From the NCBI RefSeq assembly GCF_014635345.1, contig NZ_BMCU01000002.1:930001-994000 (forward strand): a stretch of DNA of 64,000 nt. Direction: 5' to 3'. The notes beneath the pieces were generated by a model that saw only the letters and a program-made list of their open reading frames with translations, did no database searches and was not told the origin of the DNA. Shown one piece after another: positions 1 to 8,387 of the stretch (the first letter of the stretch is position 1; every line of letters starts with the position of its first letter). The translations under genes were made by a program, and so were the position numbers. This stretch comes from Rhodococcoides trifolii (GTDB lineage: Bacteria; Actinomycetota; Actinomycetes; Mycobacteriales; Mycobacteriaceae).

Positions 1-1118
1 GTGTGGTTCGTCCCGTGGTCTTCCTGGCATATTCCGGCGAGGCTCGGTGGCGTGACAGCGCGGGCGAGGAGTTCTCAGCGCGTCTGGGAGAGCCGCTGAG
101 TGCAGAACAGACCGCCCGTGCGTGGCGTACTGCTCTCGACCCGTCCGGGGACTGGATTCCCGCGGTGCTCACGGCGGCCATCACTCGGCTGCATCAACTC
201 CGGGCGGGCGGCATCGCCGACGCCGGGGGGCTCGTCATTGCCTCCGATCAGACGACTGCGCGGGCGTACGCCAAGATTCTCGAAGTCCTGACGGGGGAGA
301 CCCCGACCCTCGTGCTGTCGGACGAGCCGTCCTCGTCGTCACTGATCGCCGAATTCGGAGCCGGAACATCCGCCTGGATGGTGGCGGTGCGCATGGTGTC
401 CGAAGGCGTCGACGTTCCCCGGCTCGCCGTGGGTGTCTACGCGACCAGCGCGTCCACCCCGCTGTACTTCGCGCAGGCCATCGGACGCTTCGTGCGGTCC
501 AGGCGGCCGGGGGAGACCGCGAGCGTGTTCCTGCCGTCGGTGCCCGTTCTGCTCGATCTCGCCAGCCAGCTCGAGGCGCAGCGCGATCACGTGATCGGCA
601 AGCCGCATCGCGAGAAGGACGGTCTGGACGACGACCTGCTGATCGACGCCAACAAGGCCAAGGACGAGCCGGGCGACGAAGAAAAGGCGTTCACGTCGCT
701 CGGTGCCGACGCCGAGTTGGACCAGGTGATCTACGACGGTTCCTCGTTCGGGACGGCCACCTTCTCGGGCAGCGACGCCGAGGCCGACTACCTGGGGCTG
801 CCCGGTCTGCTCGACGGCGAGCAGATGCGCGCGCTACTGCGTAAGCGGCAGCAAGAGCAAATCGACGCTCCGTCGGCCGTCGTCGTGCCGGCTACGGCCG
901 AACGTCCGGCCGCAGTGGCCGAGCGCGCTGGGACGGCGGGGCAGTTGGCGTCGCTGCGGCGAGAACTGAACGGTCTCGTCGCGATGCACCATCACCGCAC
1001 GGGCAAGGCCCACGGCATCATCCACGGGGAGCTGCGCCGGACGTGTGGCGGTCCGCCCACGGCCATCGCCACCGCGGATCAGCTGACCGAGCGCATCGCT
1101 GCACTACGCAAGTGGTGA
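1..1118 (+). CDS. DEAD/DEAH-box helicase, C-terminal part (5' truncated by window)
   Basis: The frame is open at the left edge, so only the last 371 or so residues are seen. The helicase C-terminal RecA-like lobe is recognisable from motif V (VSEGVDVPR, about residue 130) and motif VI (QAIGRFVR, about residue 157). The second half is acidic, then ends in a basic segment (HHHRTGKAHGIIHGELRR) that may bind nucleic acid. Walker A and B must lie upstream of the window. This is an SF2 ATP-dependent helicase; the substrate is unknown. A perfect hairpin follows the stop. Confidence 0.85.
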   Translation, partial: VVRPVVFLAYSGEARWRDSAGEEFSARLGEPLSAEQTARAWRTALDPSGDWIPAVLTAAITRLHQLRAGGIADAGGLVIASDQTTARAYAKILEVLTGETPTLVLSDEPSSSSLIAEFGAGTSAWMVAVRMVSEGVDVPRLAVGVYATSASTPLYFAQAIGRFVRSRRPGETASVFLPSVPVLLDLASQLEAQRDHVIGKPHREKDGLDDDLLIDANKAKDEPGDEEKAFTSLGADAELDQVIYDGSSFGTATFSGSDAEADYLGLPGLLDGEQMRALLRKRQQEQIDAPSAVVVPATAERPAAVAERAGTAGQLASLRRELNGLVAMHHHRTGKAHGIIHGELRRTCGGPPTAIATADQLTERIAALRKW

Positions 1119-1149
1119 ATGGTGAGGGAAACATGGTGAGAAACGACAA

Positions 1150-1179
1150 CGCGGGCGATCACCGTGGTGATCGCCCGCG
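1150..1179. terminator. Bidirectional hairpin between convergent genes
   Basis: Perfect 14-bp inverted repeat with a 2-nt loop: CGCGGGCGATCACC at 1150-1163 pairs with 1166-1179. It sits between the helicase stop (1118) and the convergent small zinc-ribbon gene (stop 1230). There is no T-tract on either side, which is usual for actinobacterial terminators. Confidence 0.75.
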
Positions 1180-1229
1180 TCGAGAGTCGCTGTTGTCGGA
1201 GTCTGCCAGTTGTTCAAGCAAGCTCGGAA

Positions 1230-1430
1230 TCAAGCTACTGCGTCTGCATCCGCATCCACGACGATCGTCGCGTTCATCTGCTGCAGTCGATCCTGGTGCT
1301 CGTTCGCGTGGTGACGGCAGAAGAGCAACTCGCCGCCGCTTTCGAGGACGGCACGAACTCGTGCTCCAGCGCCACAACGGTCACAACGATCCGCAGCGCT
1401 CAACGTCGTTTCGGTCAACAATCCGGGCAT
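1230..1430 (-). CDS. Small zinc-ribbon-like protein, DUF7455 family
   Basis: A 66-residue protein with CDRC near the N-terminus and a C/H pair (LLFCRHHANEH) about 25 residues later, which looks like a compact zinc-binding ribbon. The LSAADRCDRCGAGARVRA stretch is typical of a small actinobacterial family near the principal sigma factor gene. The ATG at 1430 follows a good Shine-Dalgarno (GGAGGAGTC). Function is unknown; a role in transcription or RNA binding is only a guess from the fold. It is convergent with the helicase and divergent from the EamA transporter. Confidence 0.8.
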   Translation of the reverse strand: MPGLLTETTLSAADRCDRCGAGARVRAVLESGGELLFCRHHANEHQDRLQQMNATIVVDADADAVA

Positions 1431-1643
1431 GACTCCTCCGTACTGGCTCGCGGTTTCGAGGCGAGAGCCTGGGGCCGGTCCGCCGCGTCGGTCCGACGCG
1501 GTTCCTTCACTCTTACAGACGTTCGGGCTTCATGCGTTGTTCCCACGCCCGTATCCGTGTGTTGTCACTAACACGAAACACACTGGTGCCGAGGCCAAGC
1601 CGATTTCCTCGTTCGCCACCGGTGAACAGGACAGGAGCACGCG

Positions 1644-2564
1644 ATGACCGGTGTCGAGCGACCTCGCGACGTCACCGCCACGTTGCCCGCCTGGCTCATC
1701 CCCTTCGTGTTCGTCGTCGGAGGGGTGTTCCAGTACCTCGGGGCAGCCATCGGAGTGTTTCTGTTCGACACCACCGAGCCTGCCGCAGTGGCATGGCTTC
1801 GCGCGGCGGGCGCAGCAGTGGTGCTGCTGGCATGGAGGCGCCCGTTCGGCGCCGGCCGCCGCTGGACCCGGCGCTCGTTGGTCGTCGCAGGCGGCTTCGG
1901 CGTGGTCACCGTCGGGATGAACCTGGTCTTCTACGAGGCGATCGCGAGAATCCCGCTCGGTACCGCGGTAGCGATCGAGTTCGTCGGCCCGGTCGCGGTG
2001 GCGGCGGTGGGGTCTCGCCGCGGTCGGGACGTCGCCGCACTGCTCTTGGTCGCTGCGGGTGTCGTGTGCGTCGCGGGCGCGACCTTCGACGGGGACACCT
2101 TCGATGGGAGCGGGATCGTCGGCGTCGGGTTCGCCTTGGCGTCGGCCGCACTGTGGGCCGCCTACGTGGTCCTGGGCAAACGTGTCGCGGACCGAGGGGA
2201 CGGATTGGACTCCCTGGCGGTCGGAGTCTCCATCGCGGCTGTGGTGCTCGCTCCGGTCGCGTTGTGGCCACAGTTCGAGGTCGGCGCGGGGGTTCTCCTC
2301 GATCCCGTCACCTGGATTCTCGGCATCGGGGTCGGCCTGCTGTCGAGCGTGATTCCGTACGCGCTCGACCAGGTCGTTCTCCGCCGGGTGGGGCGCGCCC
2401 GGTTCGCTCTTCTGCTCGCGCTGCTTCCCACCACCGCCACCGTCGTAGGCGTCGCCGTTCTGCGACAGGTGCCGACCGCTCTCGAAGTCGTCGGCATCGC
2501 GCTCGTCGTCGCCGCGGTGATTCTCGGCGGCACCGGGTTGCGCGGGCCTGTGCCACCGCCGTGA
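1644..2564 (+). CDS. EamA/DMT-superfamily transporter (RhtA-like exporter)
   Basis: A 306-residue protein of about ten hydrophobic helices in two homologous halves, the layout of drug/metabolite transporters of the EamA type. The first half has VAWLRAAGAAVVLLAW and FYEAIARIPLGTAVAIEFVGPVAVA, which strongly resembles RhtA-like threonine/homoserine exporters. It is an inner-membrane efflux protein; the substrate cannot be told from sequence, an amino acid being most likely. The ATG at 1644 is preceded by AGGAG. The 213 bp upstream to the divergent gene hold the promoters of both. Confidence 0.85.
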   Translation: MTGVERPRDVTATLPAWLIPFVFVVGGVFQYLGAAIGVFLFDTTEPAAVAWLRAAGAAVVLLAWRRPFGAGRRWTRRSLVVAGGFGVVTVGMNLVFYEAIARIPLGTAVAIEFVGPVAVAAVGSRRGRDVAALLLVAAGVVCVAGATFDGDTFDGSGIVGVGFALASAALWAAYVVLGKRVADRGDGLDSLAVGVSIAAVVLAPVALWPQFEVGAGVLLDPVTWILGIGVGLLSSVIPYALDQVVLRRVGRARFALLLALLPTTATVVGVAVLRQVPTALEVVGIALVVAAVILGGTGLRGPVPPP

Positions 2565-2608
2565 GCGTGATGCCACACTGGTGTGACCGAACGAACAGGA
2601 TTTCGCTC

Positions 2609-2980
2609 ATGACCGACACCTCAGCACCCCACGCAGCCCTCGTACACATCTGCACTCTCTCGGACTGGTTGGCCTGCAAGGGAACCGGCGAGCACCGGCC
2701 GCCGTCTCTGGACGAACACGGCTTCGTCCACCTGTCGACACCCGCACAGGTCCATCTGCCGGCCAACCGCATCTTCGCGGGCCGCAGGGATCTCGTGTTG
2801 CTTCGTCTCGACCCGTCACGGCTCGGGTCACCGGTGAAGTGGGAGCCGGGCGTACCCACCGACCCCGGCGGAATGCTGTTCCCCCACCTGTACGGGCCGC
2901 TGCCCGCGTCCGCCGTCACCGCCGTCGTCGATTACCGGCCCGATGAATCCGGCGTGTTCTCCGCCGCCGCAACGAACTGA
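2609..2980 (+). CDS. DUF952 family protein
   Basis: A 123-residue soluble protein with the family signatures DEHGFVHLSTPAQV and LFPHLYGPLP. It starts at the ATG at 2609, 44 bp after the transporter stop, so the two may be co-transcribed. DUF952 proteins have a small alpha/beta fold related to ADP-ribosyltransferase-like domains, but no reaction is established; some are labelled glutathione S-transferase without support. The stop lies inside the hairpin that ends this transcript. Confidence 0.8.
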   Translation: MTDTSAPHAALVHICTLSDWLACKGTGEHRPPSLDEHGFVHLSTPAQVHLPANRIFAGRRDLVLLRLDPSRLGSPVKWEPGVPTDPGGMLFPHLYGPLPASAVTAVVDYRPDESGVFSAAATN

Positions 2981-3015
2981 GCCGGACCCACCCTCGGTGA
3001 GGGCGGGTCCGGCTC
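2979..3015. terminator. Hairpin terminator between DUF952 gene and sigA
   Basis: A 17-bp inverted repeat with one mismatch (arms 2979-2995 and 2999-3015, loop of 3 nt). It lies between two convergent genes and overlaps the stop codon of the DUF952 gene, so it can serve both strands. Confidence 0.75.
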
Positions 3016-3036
3016 GATTCGGTGCGATCGGGCGAT

Positions 3037-4371
3037 CTAGTCCAGGTAGTCGCGCAGGACCTGCGACCGGCTCGGGTGCCGCAACTTCGACATCGTCTTC
3101 GACTCGATCTGACGGATGCGCTCACGCGTCACCCCGTAGACCTGCCCGATCTCGTCGAGCGTGCGCGGCTGACCGTCGGTGAGGCCGAAGCGCAGGCGCA
3201 CCACGCCCGCTTCGCGCTCGGACAGCGTCTCGAGCACGGACTGCAGCTGATCCTGAAGAAGTGTGAACGACACGGCGTCCACGGCCACGACGGCTTCGGA
3301 GTCCTCGATGAAGTCACCGAGCTGGCTGTCACCCTCGTCACCGATGGTCTGGTCCAACGAGATCGGCTCACGCGCGTACTGCTGGATCTCCAGCACCTTC
3401 TCCGGCGTGATGTCCATTTCCTTGGCCAGCTCTTCCGGTGTGGGCTCACGGCCCAAGTCCTGAAGAAGCTCGCGTTGGATGCGGCCGAGCTTGTTGATGA
3501 CCTCGACCATGTGTACCGGGATACGGATCGTGCGGGCCTGATCGGCCATCGCACGGGTGATGGCCTGACGGATCCACCAGGTTGCGTAGGTCGAGAACTT
3601 GTAGCCCTTGGTGTAGTCGAACTTCTCCACGGCGCGGATGAGGCCGAGGTTGCCCTCCTGGATCAAGTCCAGGAACGCCATTCCGCGGCCGGTGTAGCGC
3701 TTGGCCAACGACACCACGAGGCGAAGGTTCGCCTCGAGGAGGTGGTTCTTGGCGCGGTTTCCGTCGCGGCAGATCCAGTTCATGTCACGGCGCTGCGCGA
3801 CGGGGAGCTTGTCGCCCTTGTCGGCATGATCGGCCATGATCTGCGTGGCGTACAGGCCGGCTTCGATGCGCTTCGCCAGCTCGACCTCCTCCTCGGCGTT
3901 GAGGAGTGCGACCTTGCCGATCTGCTTGAGGTAGGCGCGAACCGAGTCGGCCGAGGCGGTGAGTTCGGCATCCTTGCGTGCTTGCCGCAGAGCCTCGGAC
4001 TCTTCCTCGTCCCAGACGAAGTCGCCGGACGCCTTGTCCTCCGCGGTCGGCTCGGCCGCGGGCTCGTCCTCGGCTTCGTCACCTACGGCGACGACCTCGA
4101 CGACATCGGTGCCCAGCTCGGCTTCGGGAGCCTCGAGTTCGGCGATGTCCGTCGGTCCGTCGTCGGCGGGTTCGTCCGTCGACGCGGTCGCGGGCGCTGC
4201 CTTCTTGGGCGCTGCCTTCTTGGCTGCGGCCTTGCGAGCCGGAGCCTTCTTGGCGGGCGCCTTCTTGGCGGGGGCCGGAGTCTCCGTGACGGTACCGACG
4301 ATCTCGCTGCTGTCGGTTTCGCGGGTGTCAGTCTCGCGGTCTACGGTCTGACGGGTATCGGTGGCTGCCAC
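3037..4371 (-). CDS. sigA: Principal RNA polymerase sigma factor SigA
   Basis: A 444-residue sigma-70 group 1 protein that directs RNA polymerase to housekeeping promoters. Residues 1-140 are a disordered extension, first rich in Lys/Ala/Pro (about 34-62) and then strongly acidic. Region 1.2 begins near 142 ([16 protein letters not shown]). Region 2 spans about 212-272, with [19 protein letters not shown] for core binding and [16 protein letters not shown] for -10 recognition and melting. Region 4 ends in the -35-binding helix ([19 protein letters not shown]). The start is GTG at 4371. The same neighbours (ppgK, inositol phosphatase, cei) flank sigA in mycobacteria. Confidence 0.97.
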   Translation of the reverse strand: MAATDTRQTVDRETDTRETDSSEIVGTVTETPAPAKKAPAKKAPARKAAAKKAAPKKAAPATASTDEPADDGPTDIAELEAPEAELGTDVVEVVAVGDEAEDEPAAEPTAEDKASGDFVWDEEESEALRQARKDAELTASADSVRAYLKQIGKVALLNAEEEVELAKRIEAGLYATQIMADHADKGDKLPVAQRRDMNWICRDGNRAKNHLLEANLRLVVSLAKRYTGRGMAFLDLIQEGNLGLIRAVEKFDYTKGYKFSTYATWWIRQAITRAMADQARTIRIPVHMVEVINKLGRIQRELLQDLGREPTPEELAKEMDITPEKVLEIQQYAREPISLDQTIGDEGDSQLGDFIEDSEAVVAVDAVSFTLLQDQLQSVLETLSEREAGVVRLRFGLTDGQPRTLDEIGQVYGVTRERIRQIESKTMSKLRHPSRSQVLRDYLD

Positions 4372-4439
4372 GTACGCCCTTTCGTGACGGTGTCGTGCGG
4401 CGTCACGCCAGAGTGTTCTTCCGGCGGAGAGGTCAGTCG

Positions 4440-4466
4440 GTTTTCCCGGCTCGAAGCCGGGCGAAA
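4440..4466 (-). other. Imperfect hairpin in the sigA upstream region
   Basis: CCCGGCT (4445-4451) and AGCCGGG (4455-4461) form a perfect 7-bp stem with a 3-nt loop. GGTTT and AAACC extend it beyond a small bulge. It lies about 75 nt upstream of the sigA start and 95 bp after the end of ppgK, so it could end ppgK transcription or fold in the sigA leader. The 167-bp gap has no other clear feature. Confidence 0.4.
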
Positions 4467-4538
4467 CCCATTGTAACGATGATTCGGGTGCATGAACCCA
4501 TCGCGGCGCCGCGGCCTACCGCGCGTTGCCGCCCGGTG

Positions 4539-5348
4539 TCATGGTGCGAGGCCCGATTGGGCCGCCAGAGCAGCGCCTACGATGCCTGCCGTGTTCAGCA
4601 GAGTTGCCGCTTCGACAGGCGTTCGGTTCGTCAGATGGGGGATCCACTTGTCCGCCTTGCGGCTGATTCCGCCGCCGGCGATGAACAGGTCGGGCCAGAA
4701 CAAGTCCTCGATACGGCTCAGAACGCGCGAGACCTCTTTGGACCACTCCTTGTAGGACAGATCCTTGTCCTCCTTCACCGACGACGCGGCGCGGTGCTCC
4801 GCCTCCTTGCCGTCGACCTCGAGGTGACCGAGTTCGGTGTTCGGCAGCAACACCCCGTTCTGAAGAATGGCGGAGCCGATACCGGTTCCGAAGGTGAGGA
4901 GGATGACCACGCCCTTGGTGTCCTTGCCGCCGCCGAACTTGTCCTCCGCGAGGCCCGCAGCATCGGCGTCGTTCAAGACGGTCACGTCGCGTCCGAGCAA
5001 CTCACCGAACAGTTTCCCGGCGTCGGTGCCGATCCAGCCCTTGTCCACGTTCGCGGCAGTGCGTGCCACGTTTCCCGTCACGACGCACGGGAGGGTGATT
5101 CCGATCGAACCGGTCCACTCGAAATGGTCGACGATCTGTTTCACGGTGTCCGCGACGGCTTTCGGCGTGGACGGCTGCGGGGTTTCGATCTTGAAGCGCT
5201 CGCCGATCAGATCGCCGGTGGTCAGGTCGACGATGCCGCCCTTGACTCCGCTACCTCCGATGTCCACGCCGAACCCCTGCGTTCCGGCCACGTCGGCAGA
5301 CGCGTTCGAGATCGAGATAGAGCCGGGCGACGAGACTGCTTCCGTCAT
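4539..5348 (-). CDS. ppgK: Polyphosphate glucokinase
   Basis: A 269-residue ROK-family sugar kinase that phosphorylates glucose to glucose-6-phosphate using polyphosphate (and in actinobacteria also ATP). The phosphate-binding loop FGVDIGGSGVKGG is at about residues 26-38, the catalytic Asp is in VLNDADAAG, and the second phosphate loop is LLTFGTGIGSA. ELGHLEVDGKEAEHRAA occupies the position of the family's glucose-contact segment. The ATG at 5348 is preceded by AGGGGA. It is divergent from the inositol phosphatase and upstream of sigA in the same orientation, as in M. tuberculosis. Confidence 0.95.
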   Translation of the reverse strand: MTEAVSSPGSISISNASADVAGTQGFGVDIGGSGVKGGIVDLTTGDLIGERFKIETPQPSTPKAVADTVKQIVDHFEWTGSIGITLPCVVTGNVARTAANVDKGWIGTDAGKLFGELLGRDVTVLNDADAAGLAEDKFGGGKDTKGVVILLTFGTGIGSAILQNGVLLPNTELGHLEVDGKEAEHRAASSVKEDKDLSYKEWSKEVSRVLSRIEDLFWPDLFIAGGGISRKADKWIPHLTNRTPVEAATLLNTAGIVGAALAAQSGLAP

Positions 5349-5432
5349 GAGGTCCCCTTCAGGGTCGACAACAAACTCGCGACCACACTAGTTCGTTCGC
5401 GTAGCTGTCGCCGATGGACAAGGATGGTCGTC

Positions 5433-6320
5433 GTGACGAGACCTCGTTCCGAAGCAGAAGACCACGACCACTCGTCCGAAGATCCTGCCGTTCTCCGGCG
5501 TGTCGCCGTCGCGGTCGCCGAGGAAGCGAGCGAACACGTCCGGCGTCGGCGGCCCGAGGTCTTCGCCGATTCCGGTGCTCACGACGACGCTGTGCGCTCG
5601 AAGTCCACTCGGACCGATCCGGTGACGATCGTCGACACCGAGACCGAGAACCTGGTGCGAACGACGTTGGCCCGCTTACGCCCGCACGACGCAGTACTGG
5701 GCGAAGAGGAGGGCGGGGACGATGTTCCACCGGACGGGGTGAGGTGGGTCGTCGACCCCATCGACGGGACCGTCAACTTCCTCTACGGCATCCCTGTGTA
5801 CTCGGTCTCCGTGGCCGCGCAGGTACGCGGAACGTCCGTTGCGGGCGCCGTCGTCGACGTCGTGGGGCGACGGACGTACTCCGCGCACGTCGGCGGGGGT
5901 GCACACGTGTCGGCCGACGGGAAGATACCGAAACCGTTGCGCGCCAATCCCGTCGACGACCTGGCCATGGCGCTGATGGCCACCGGATTCGGGTACGACG
6001 CCGCTCGGCGGCGAGAGCAGGGCCGCCTGATCGGTGAGTTGCTTCCTCGGGTTCGGGACGTTCGCCGAATCGGTTCTGCCGCACTCGATCTGTGCATGGT
6101 GGCGGCCGGCCTCGTCGACGCCCACTTCGAGCACGGACTCAGTCCGTGGGATTGGGCCGCGGGCAGTCTCGTCGCAGCCGAGGCCGGGGCAGTCGTGATC
6201 GTGCCGTCCGCGTCCTCTCGCAGCCACCACGGCGCAGTGACCGTGGCATGCGCACCGGGTATCGCGGACGAGTTCCATGCTCTGCTCGGCGAGATCGGCG
6301 GACTCGACCCGATCCCGTGA
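5433..6320 (+). CDS. suhB: Inositol monophosphatase family protein (SuhB-like)
   Basis: A 295-residue magnesium-dependent phosphatase of the IMPase/FBPase superfamily, probably dephosphorylating myo-inositol-1-phosphate for phosphatidylinositol synthesis. Metal ligands are visible in order: GEEEGG (Glu pair), WVVDPIDGTVNF, and SPWDWAAG near the C-terminus. A GTG at 5433 is preferred because AAGGA lies 8 nt before it; an in-frame ATG at 5424 has that AAGG directly against it. It is the likely ortholog of Rv2701c. The pgsA and pimA genes further along would use its product, though they are 40 kb away. Confidence 0.9.
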   Translation: MTRPRSEAEDHDHSSEDPAVLRRVAVAVAEEASEHVRRRRPEVFADSGAHDDAVRSKSTRTDPVTIVDTETENLVRTTLARLRPHDAVLGEEEGGDDVPPDGVRWVVDPIDGTVNFLYGIPVYSVSVAAQVRGTSVAGAVVDVVGRRTYSAHVGGGAHVSADGKIPKPLRANPVDDLAMALMATGFGYDAARRREQGRLIGELLPRVRDVRRIGSAALDLCMVAAGLVDAHFEHGLSPWDWAAGSLVAAEAGAVVIVPSASSRSHHGAVTVACAPGIADEFHALLGEIGGLDPIP

Positions 6321-6323
6321 CGA

Positions 6324-7049
6324 TCAGCAGCGCGAGACGCGTGCTGCACCCAGAAGGTCGAGATCGAGCGGGGCCGGTTGTGCTCCCTGCGGGGTGTCCG
6401 CGAGCGAGCGCAGAACCTCCTGCGCATCGGGGTTCGGCTGCAGGTCCGCCACGGCGTACGTGCCGAGCGCCAGGTCGACGGTGTCGTCGGTCCGCCCGTC
6501 CTGAATCAGTTCGGAACACGGGGCCACGAGGGCCACGGTTTCCGCTGCCGCACGGCCGTTCTCGCCGAACCTGATCTGTCCCTGGCACTGCAGGTTCTGG
6601 TCGACGTACACGGGGTCGTTTCCGACCTGCACGTCCGGAGCGCTTGCGAACCCGAAGTCACTGAGTTGAGCGGCGATGTGGGCTGCCTGGCCACCCTGAC
6701 CGTTCGCGTTGAACACCCGCACTCGCGTCGCGGACAGGGGAGCGGGCTGCACGTCCTGCAACGACGCAGGGTCCACCTCGGTTCCGAGCGGAGCCGGCGC
6801 GGGAGCGTTCGGATCGGACGACGGCTGGGGTGGGTTGCAGGACACCGCCGCCGTGGTCGCGTCGGTGGTGGTGAACACCTTGATCCACACGGCGCCGCCG
6901 AGAACGGCCAAGACCGCGAGAACCGCCACGATCGGGAGCACACGGCGCCGCCGGAACGGCTTGCCGTTGCGGTCGGTCGAGTGTCCCTCGGTAATCAAAG
7001 AAACCACGGTCGTCGAAGCCCTTCGTGTCGTCCTGTCGCCGCGCCGCAT
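6324..7049 (-). CDS. cei: Cell envelope integrity protein Cei (LytR C-terminal domain)
   Basis: A 241-residue membrane-anchored protein. A basic cytoplasmic segment (KPFRRRR) precedes one transmembrane helix (VLPIVAVLAVLAVLGGAVWIKV, about residues 37-58). The exported part has a LytR_C-type fold with TRVRVFNANGQGGQAAHIAAQL. It matches Rv2700 of M. tuberculosis in position and design; that protein is needed for envelope integrity. The exact start is uncertain: the ATG at 7049 has no clear ribosome binding site, and an internal GTG shortly before the basic segment would also leave the protein whole. It ends 3 bp from the convergent suhB stop. Confidence 0.85.
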   Translation of the reverse strand: MRRGDRTTRRASTTVVSLITEGHSTDRNGKPFRRRRVLPIVAVLAVLAVLGGAVWIKVFTTTDATTAAVSCNPPQPSSDPNAPAPAPLGTEVDPASLQDVQPAPLSATRVRVFNANGQGGQAAHIAAQLSDFGFASAPDVQVGNDPVYVDQNLQCQGQIRFGENGRAAAETVALVAPCSELIQDGRTDDTVDLALGTYAVADLQPNPDAQEVLRSLADTPQGAQPAPLDLDLLGAARVSRC

Positions 7050-7503
7050 CGGGTGGACCGGTGGCGATCGGTGCTCACTCTAGTTCGGTGCCGACTCTCG
7101 GCCGCGGTGGTGGGCGCCGGACAGGCGGAACATTCCGGCCGGAGCCGGCGTTAGGGCCTGTGTCGAGTCGACACACGACACGCGCGAACGGCCCGGTTAC
7201 CACTTCCGGAACGCAATCGGCTATCGTCTGGCGGCCCGGCCAGTCGGGAAACGGTGTCGAGCGGGCAGTTCTCCTGTTCGGCGCCGGGTCGAACGCAGGT
7301 TTGACCGGCGGTGATTCGGGCATTCGCGTGTGGTCTCGATCGTCGGATCATCCGTGATCGCATCGGCTGCGAATAGGTGGACGACAGAGAAGCCGAATCG
7401 AAAAATGGTCGGCACCGAGTCAGAACGAACACTCCCCAGCGAGACGATCGACAGTGGGTCACGCGCGCAGCGCGCGGCCCGAGCAGGAAGGTGAAGGGGA
7501 AAC
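7050..7503. other. 454-bp intergenic region between cei and the DUF4193 gene
   Basis: No convincing gene was seen here; reading frames that cross it have no family signature. It separates two divergent genes and must hold both promoters. The only marked structure is a 17-bp palindrome at 7159-7175. Its length is unusual for this densely packed window. Confidence 0.7.
7159..7175. promoter_or_regulatory. Palindrome, candidate operator
   Basis: TGTGTCGA and TCGACACA form a perfect 8-bp inverted repeat around a single G. This is the size and symmetry of a dimeric repressor site. No regulator can be named from sequence. It lies about 110 bp before the cei start and 330 bp before the DUF4193 gene. 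Confidence 0.35.
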
Positions 7504-7806
7504 ATGGCAACCGATTACGACGCCCCACGGCGTACGGAAACAGACGACGTATCCGAGGATTCGCTCGAAGAGCTGAAGGCCCGGCGCAACGAGGCGCAAT
7601 CCGCAGTGGTCGATGTCGACGAGACGGACACGGCGGAATCGTTCGAACTGCCCGGCGCCGACCTGTCGGGCGAAGAGCTCTCGGTGCGGGTCGTGCCGAA
7701 GCAGGCCGACGAGTTCACGTGCTCGAGCTGCTTCCTGGTACATCACCGCTCGCGCCTCGCCGAGGACAACAGCGGTGTCCTGGTGTGCAGGGACTGCGCG
7801 GCCTGA
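7504..7806 (+). CDS. DUF4193 family zinc-ribbon protein
   Basis: A 100-residue acidic protein whose C-terminal third holds a zinc ribbon: C-x2-C (CSSC) and then C-x2-C (CRDC) 23 residues later. The rest is rich in Asp/Glu and probably flexible. It is the likely ortholog of Rv2699c, an actinobacterial family without known function; zinc ribbon plus acidic tail is seen in RNA polymerase-binding proteins, but that is only an analogy. The ATG at 7504 follows GGAAGGTGAAGGGGAAAC, a strong ribosome binding site. Confidence 0.88.
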   Translation: MATDYDAPRRTETDDVSEDSLEELKARRNEAQSAVVDVDETDTAESFELPGADLSGEELSVRVVPKQADEFTCSSCFLVHHRSRLAEDNSGVLVCRDCAA

Positions 7807-7818
7807 ACGGTGCGAGCT

Positions 7819-7869
7819 GTCCGGCAGTGAAGAAAGTCAGGCAGTGAGAACCGTCAGGCAGTAGGCGGA
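7819..7869. repeat. Three imperfect 17-bp tandem repeats at a convergent gene junction
   Basis: Units at 7819-7835, 7836-7852 and 7853-7869 share a core of the form GTC[A/C]GGCAGT followed by a variable part. They fill the 47 bp between the DUF4193 stop and the DUF3093 stop. The third unit encodes the last residues and stop codon of the DUF3093 gene, and the second carries another copy of that stop. Confidence 0.7.
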
Positions 7870-8348
7870 ACCAGTGCGTCCGCCACCTTCTCGGGGTGGC
7901 GGGAACTGACCAACCAGTAGGGGGTGGAGTCCTCGGGGTCGTCCAGAACGACGATCACCATCGGCTTCACCCAGGTGCGGTGTTGAACGAAGGCGGCAGG
8001 ATCGAGTTGCCTTCCCAGCGCCGCACTTTTTGCGCTCGGGGGTACTACAGCGACGCGGGAGACGACGGCGACCGGCAGATGAGCCTTGCCCACGTGCAGG
8101 ACCCGGCCCTCGGGCCCGTCGGTGATCTCGACGCGTGTGCGGCTCAGGTGCAGAGCGCCCCACACCGCGAACGGCACGAGTACGACGTAGGGCAGCCATG
8201 TCAGGACGCCCGGTGAGCCCATGTGCACTTCGGCCGAGAGCAGTCCGGCGACGACGAGCGCAGCCACCCAGTACCAGAGCGGCACCCACAGCCGCTCGGA
8301 GTACACGACTCTCGTCGTGGGGGCTGCTGCCAGGGATCCGTCGGTCAC
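7854..8348 (-). CDS. DUF3093 family membrane protein
   Basis: A protein of about 164 residues with two closely spaced transmembrane helices (about residues 21-60; [17 protein letters not shown] and [14 protein letters not shown]) and a soluble C-terminal domain ending with a helix. It is the likely ortholog of Rv2698. The function is unknown. GTG at 8348 is chosen because it leaves 39 bp for a promoter before the divergent dut gene. A longer form from a GTG at 8387 would touch the dut start and adds residues with no family match. Confidence 0.8.
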   Translation of the reverse strand: MTDGSLAAAPTTRVVYSERLWVPLWYWVAALVVAGLLSAEVHMGSPGVLTWLPYVVLVPFAVWGALHLSRTRVEITDGPEGRVLHVGKAHLPVAVVSRVAVVPPSAKSAALGRQLDPAAFVQHRTWVKPMVIVVLDDPEDSTPYWLVSSRHPEKVADALVPPTA

Positions 8349-8387
8349 GTGATCCAGAGTAGAGGCAGCCGAGTAATCTCGGTGCAC

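Noticed and set aside
1530..2576. Long antisense frame of 348 codons opposite the EamA transporter
   Set aside because: It is a high-GC shadow: Arg/Asp/His-rich, without domains, and overlapped fully by a gene with clear transporter signatures.
4395..5432. 346-codon extension upstream of the inositol-phosphatase gene in the same frame
   Set aside because: It lies antisense to ppgK and has no family resemblance; the IMPase fold and ribosome binding site place the start at 5433.
7025..7357. 110-codon frame in the intergenic region after cei
   Set aside because: No ribosome binding site, no motif and atypical composition; it overlaps the start of cei on the other strand.
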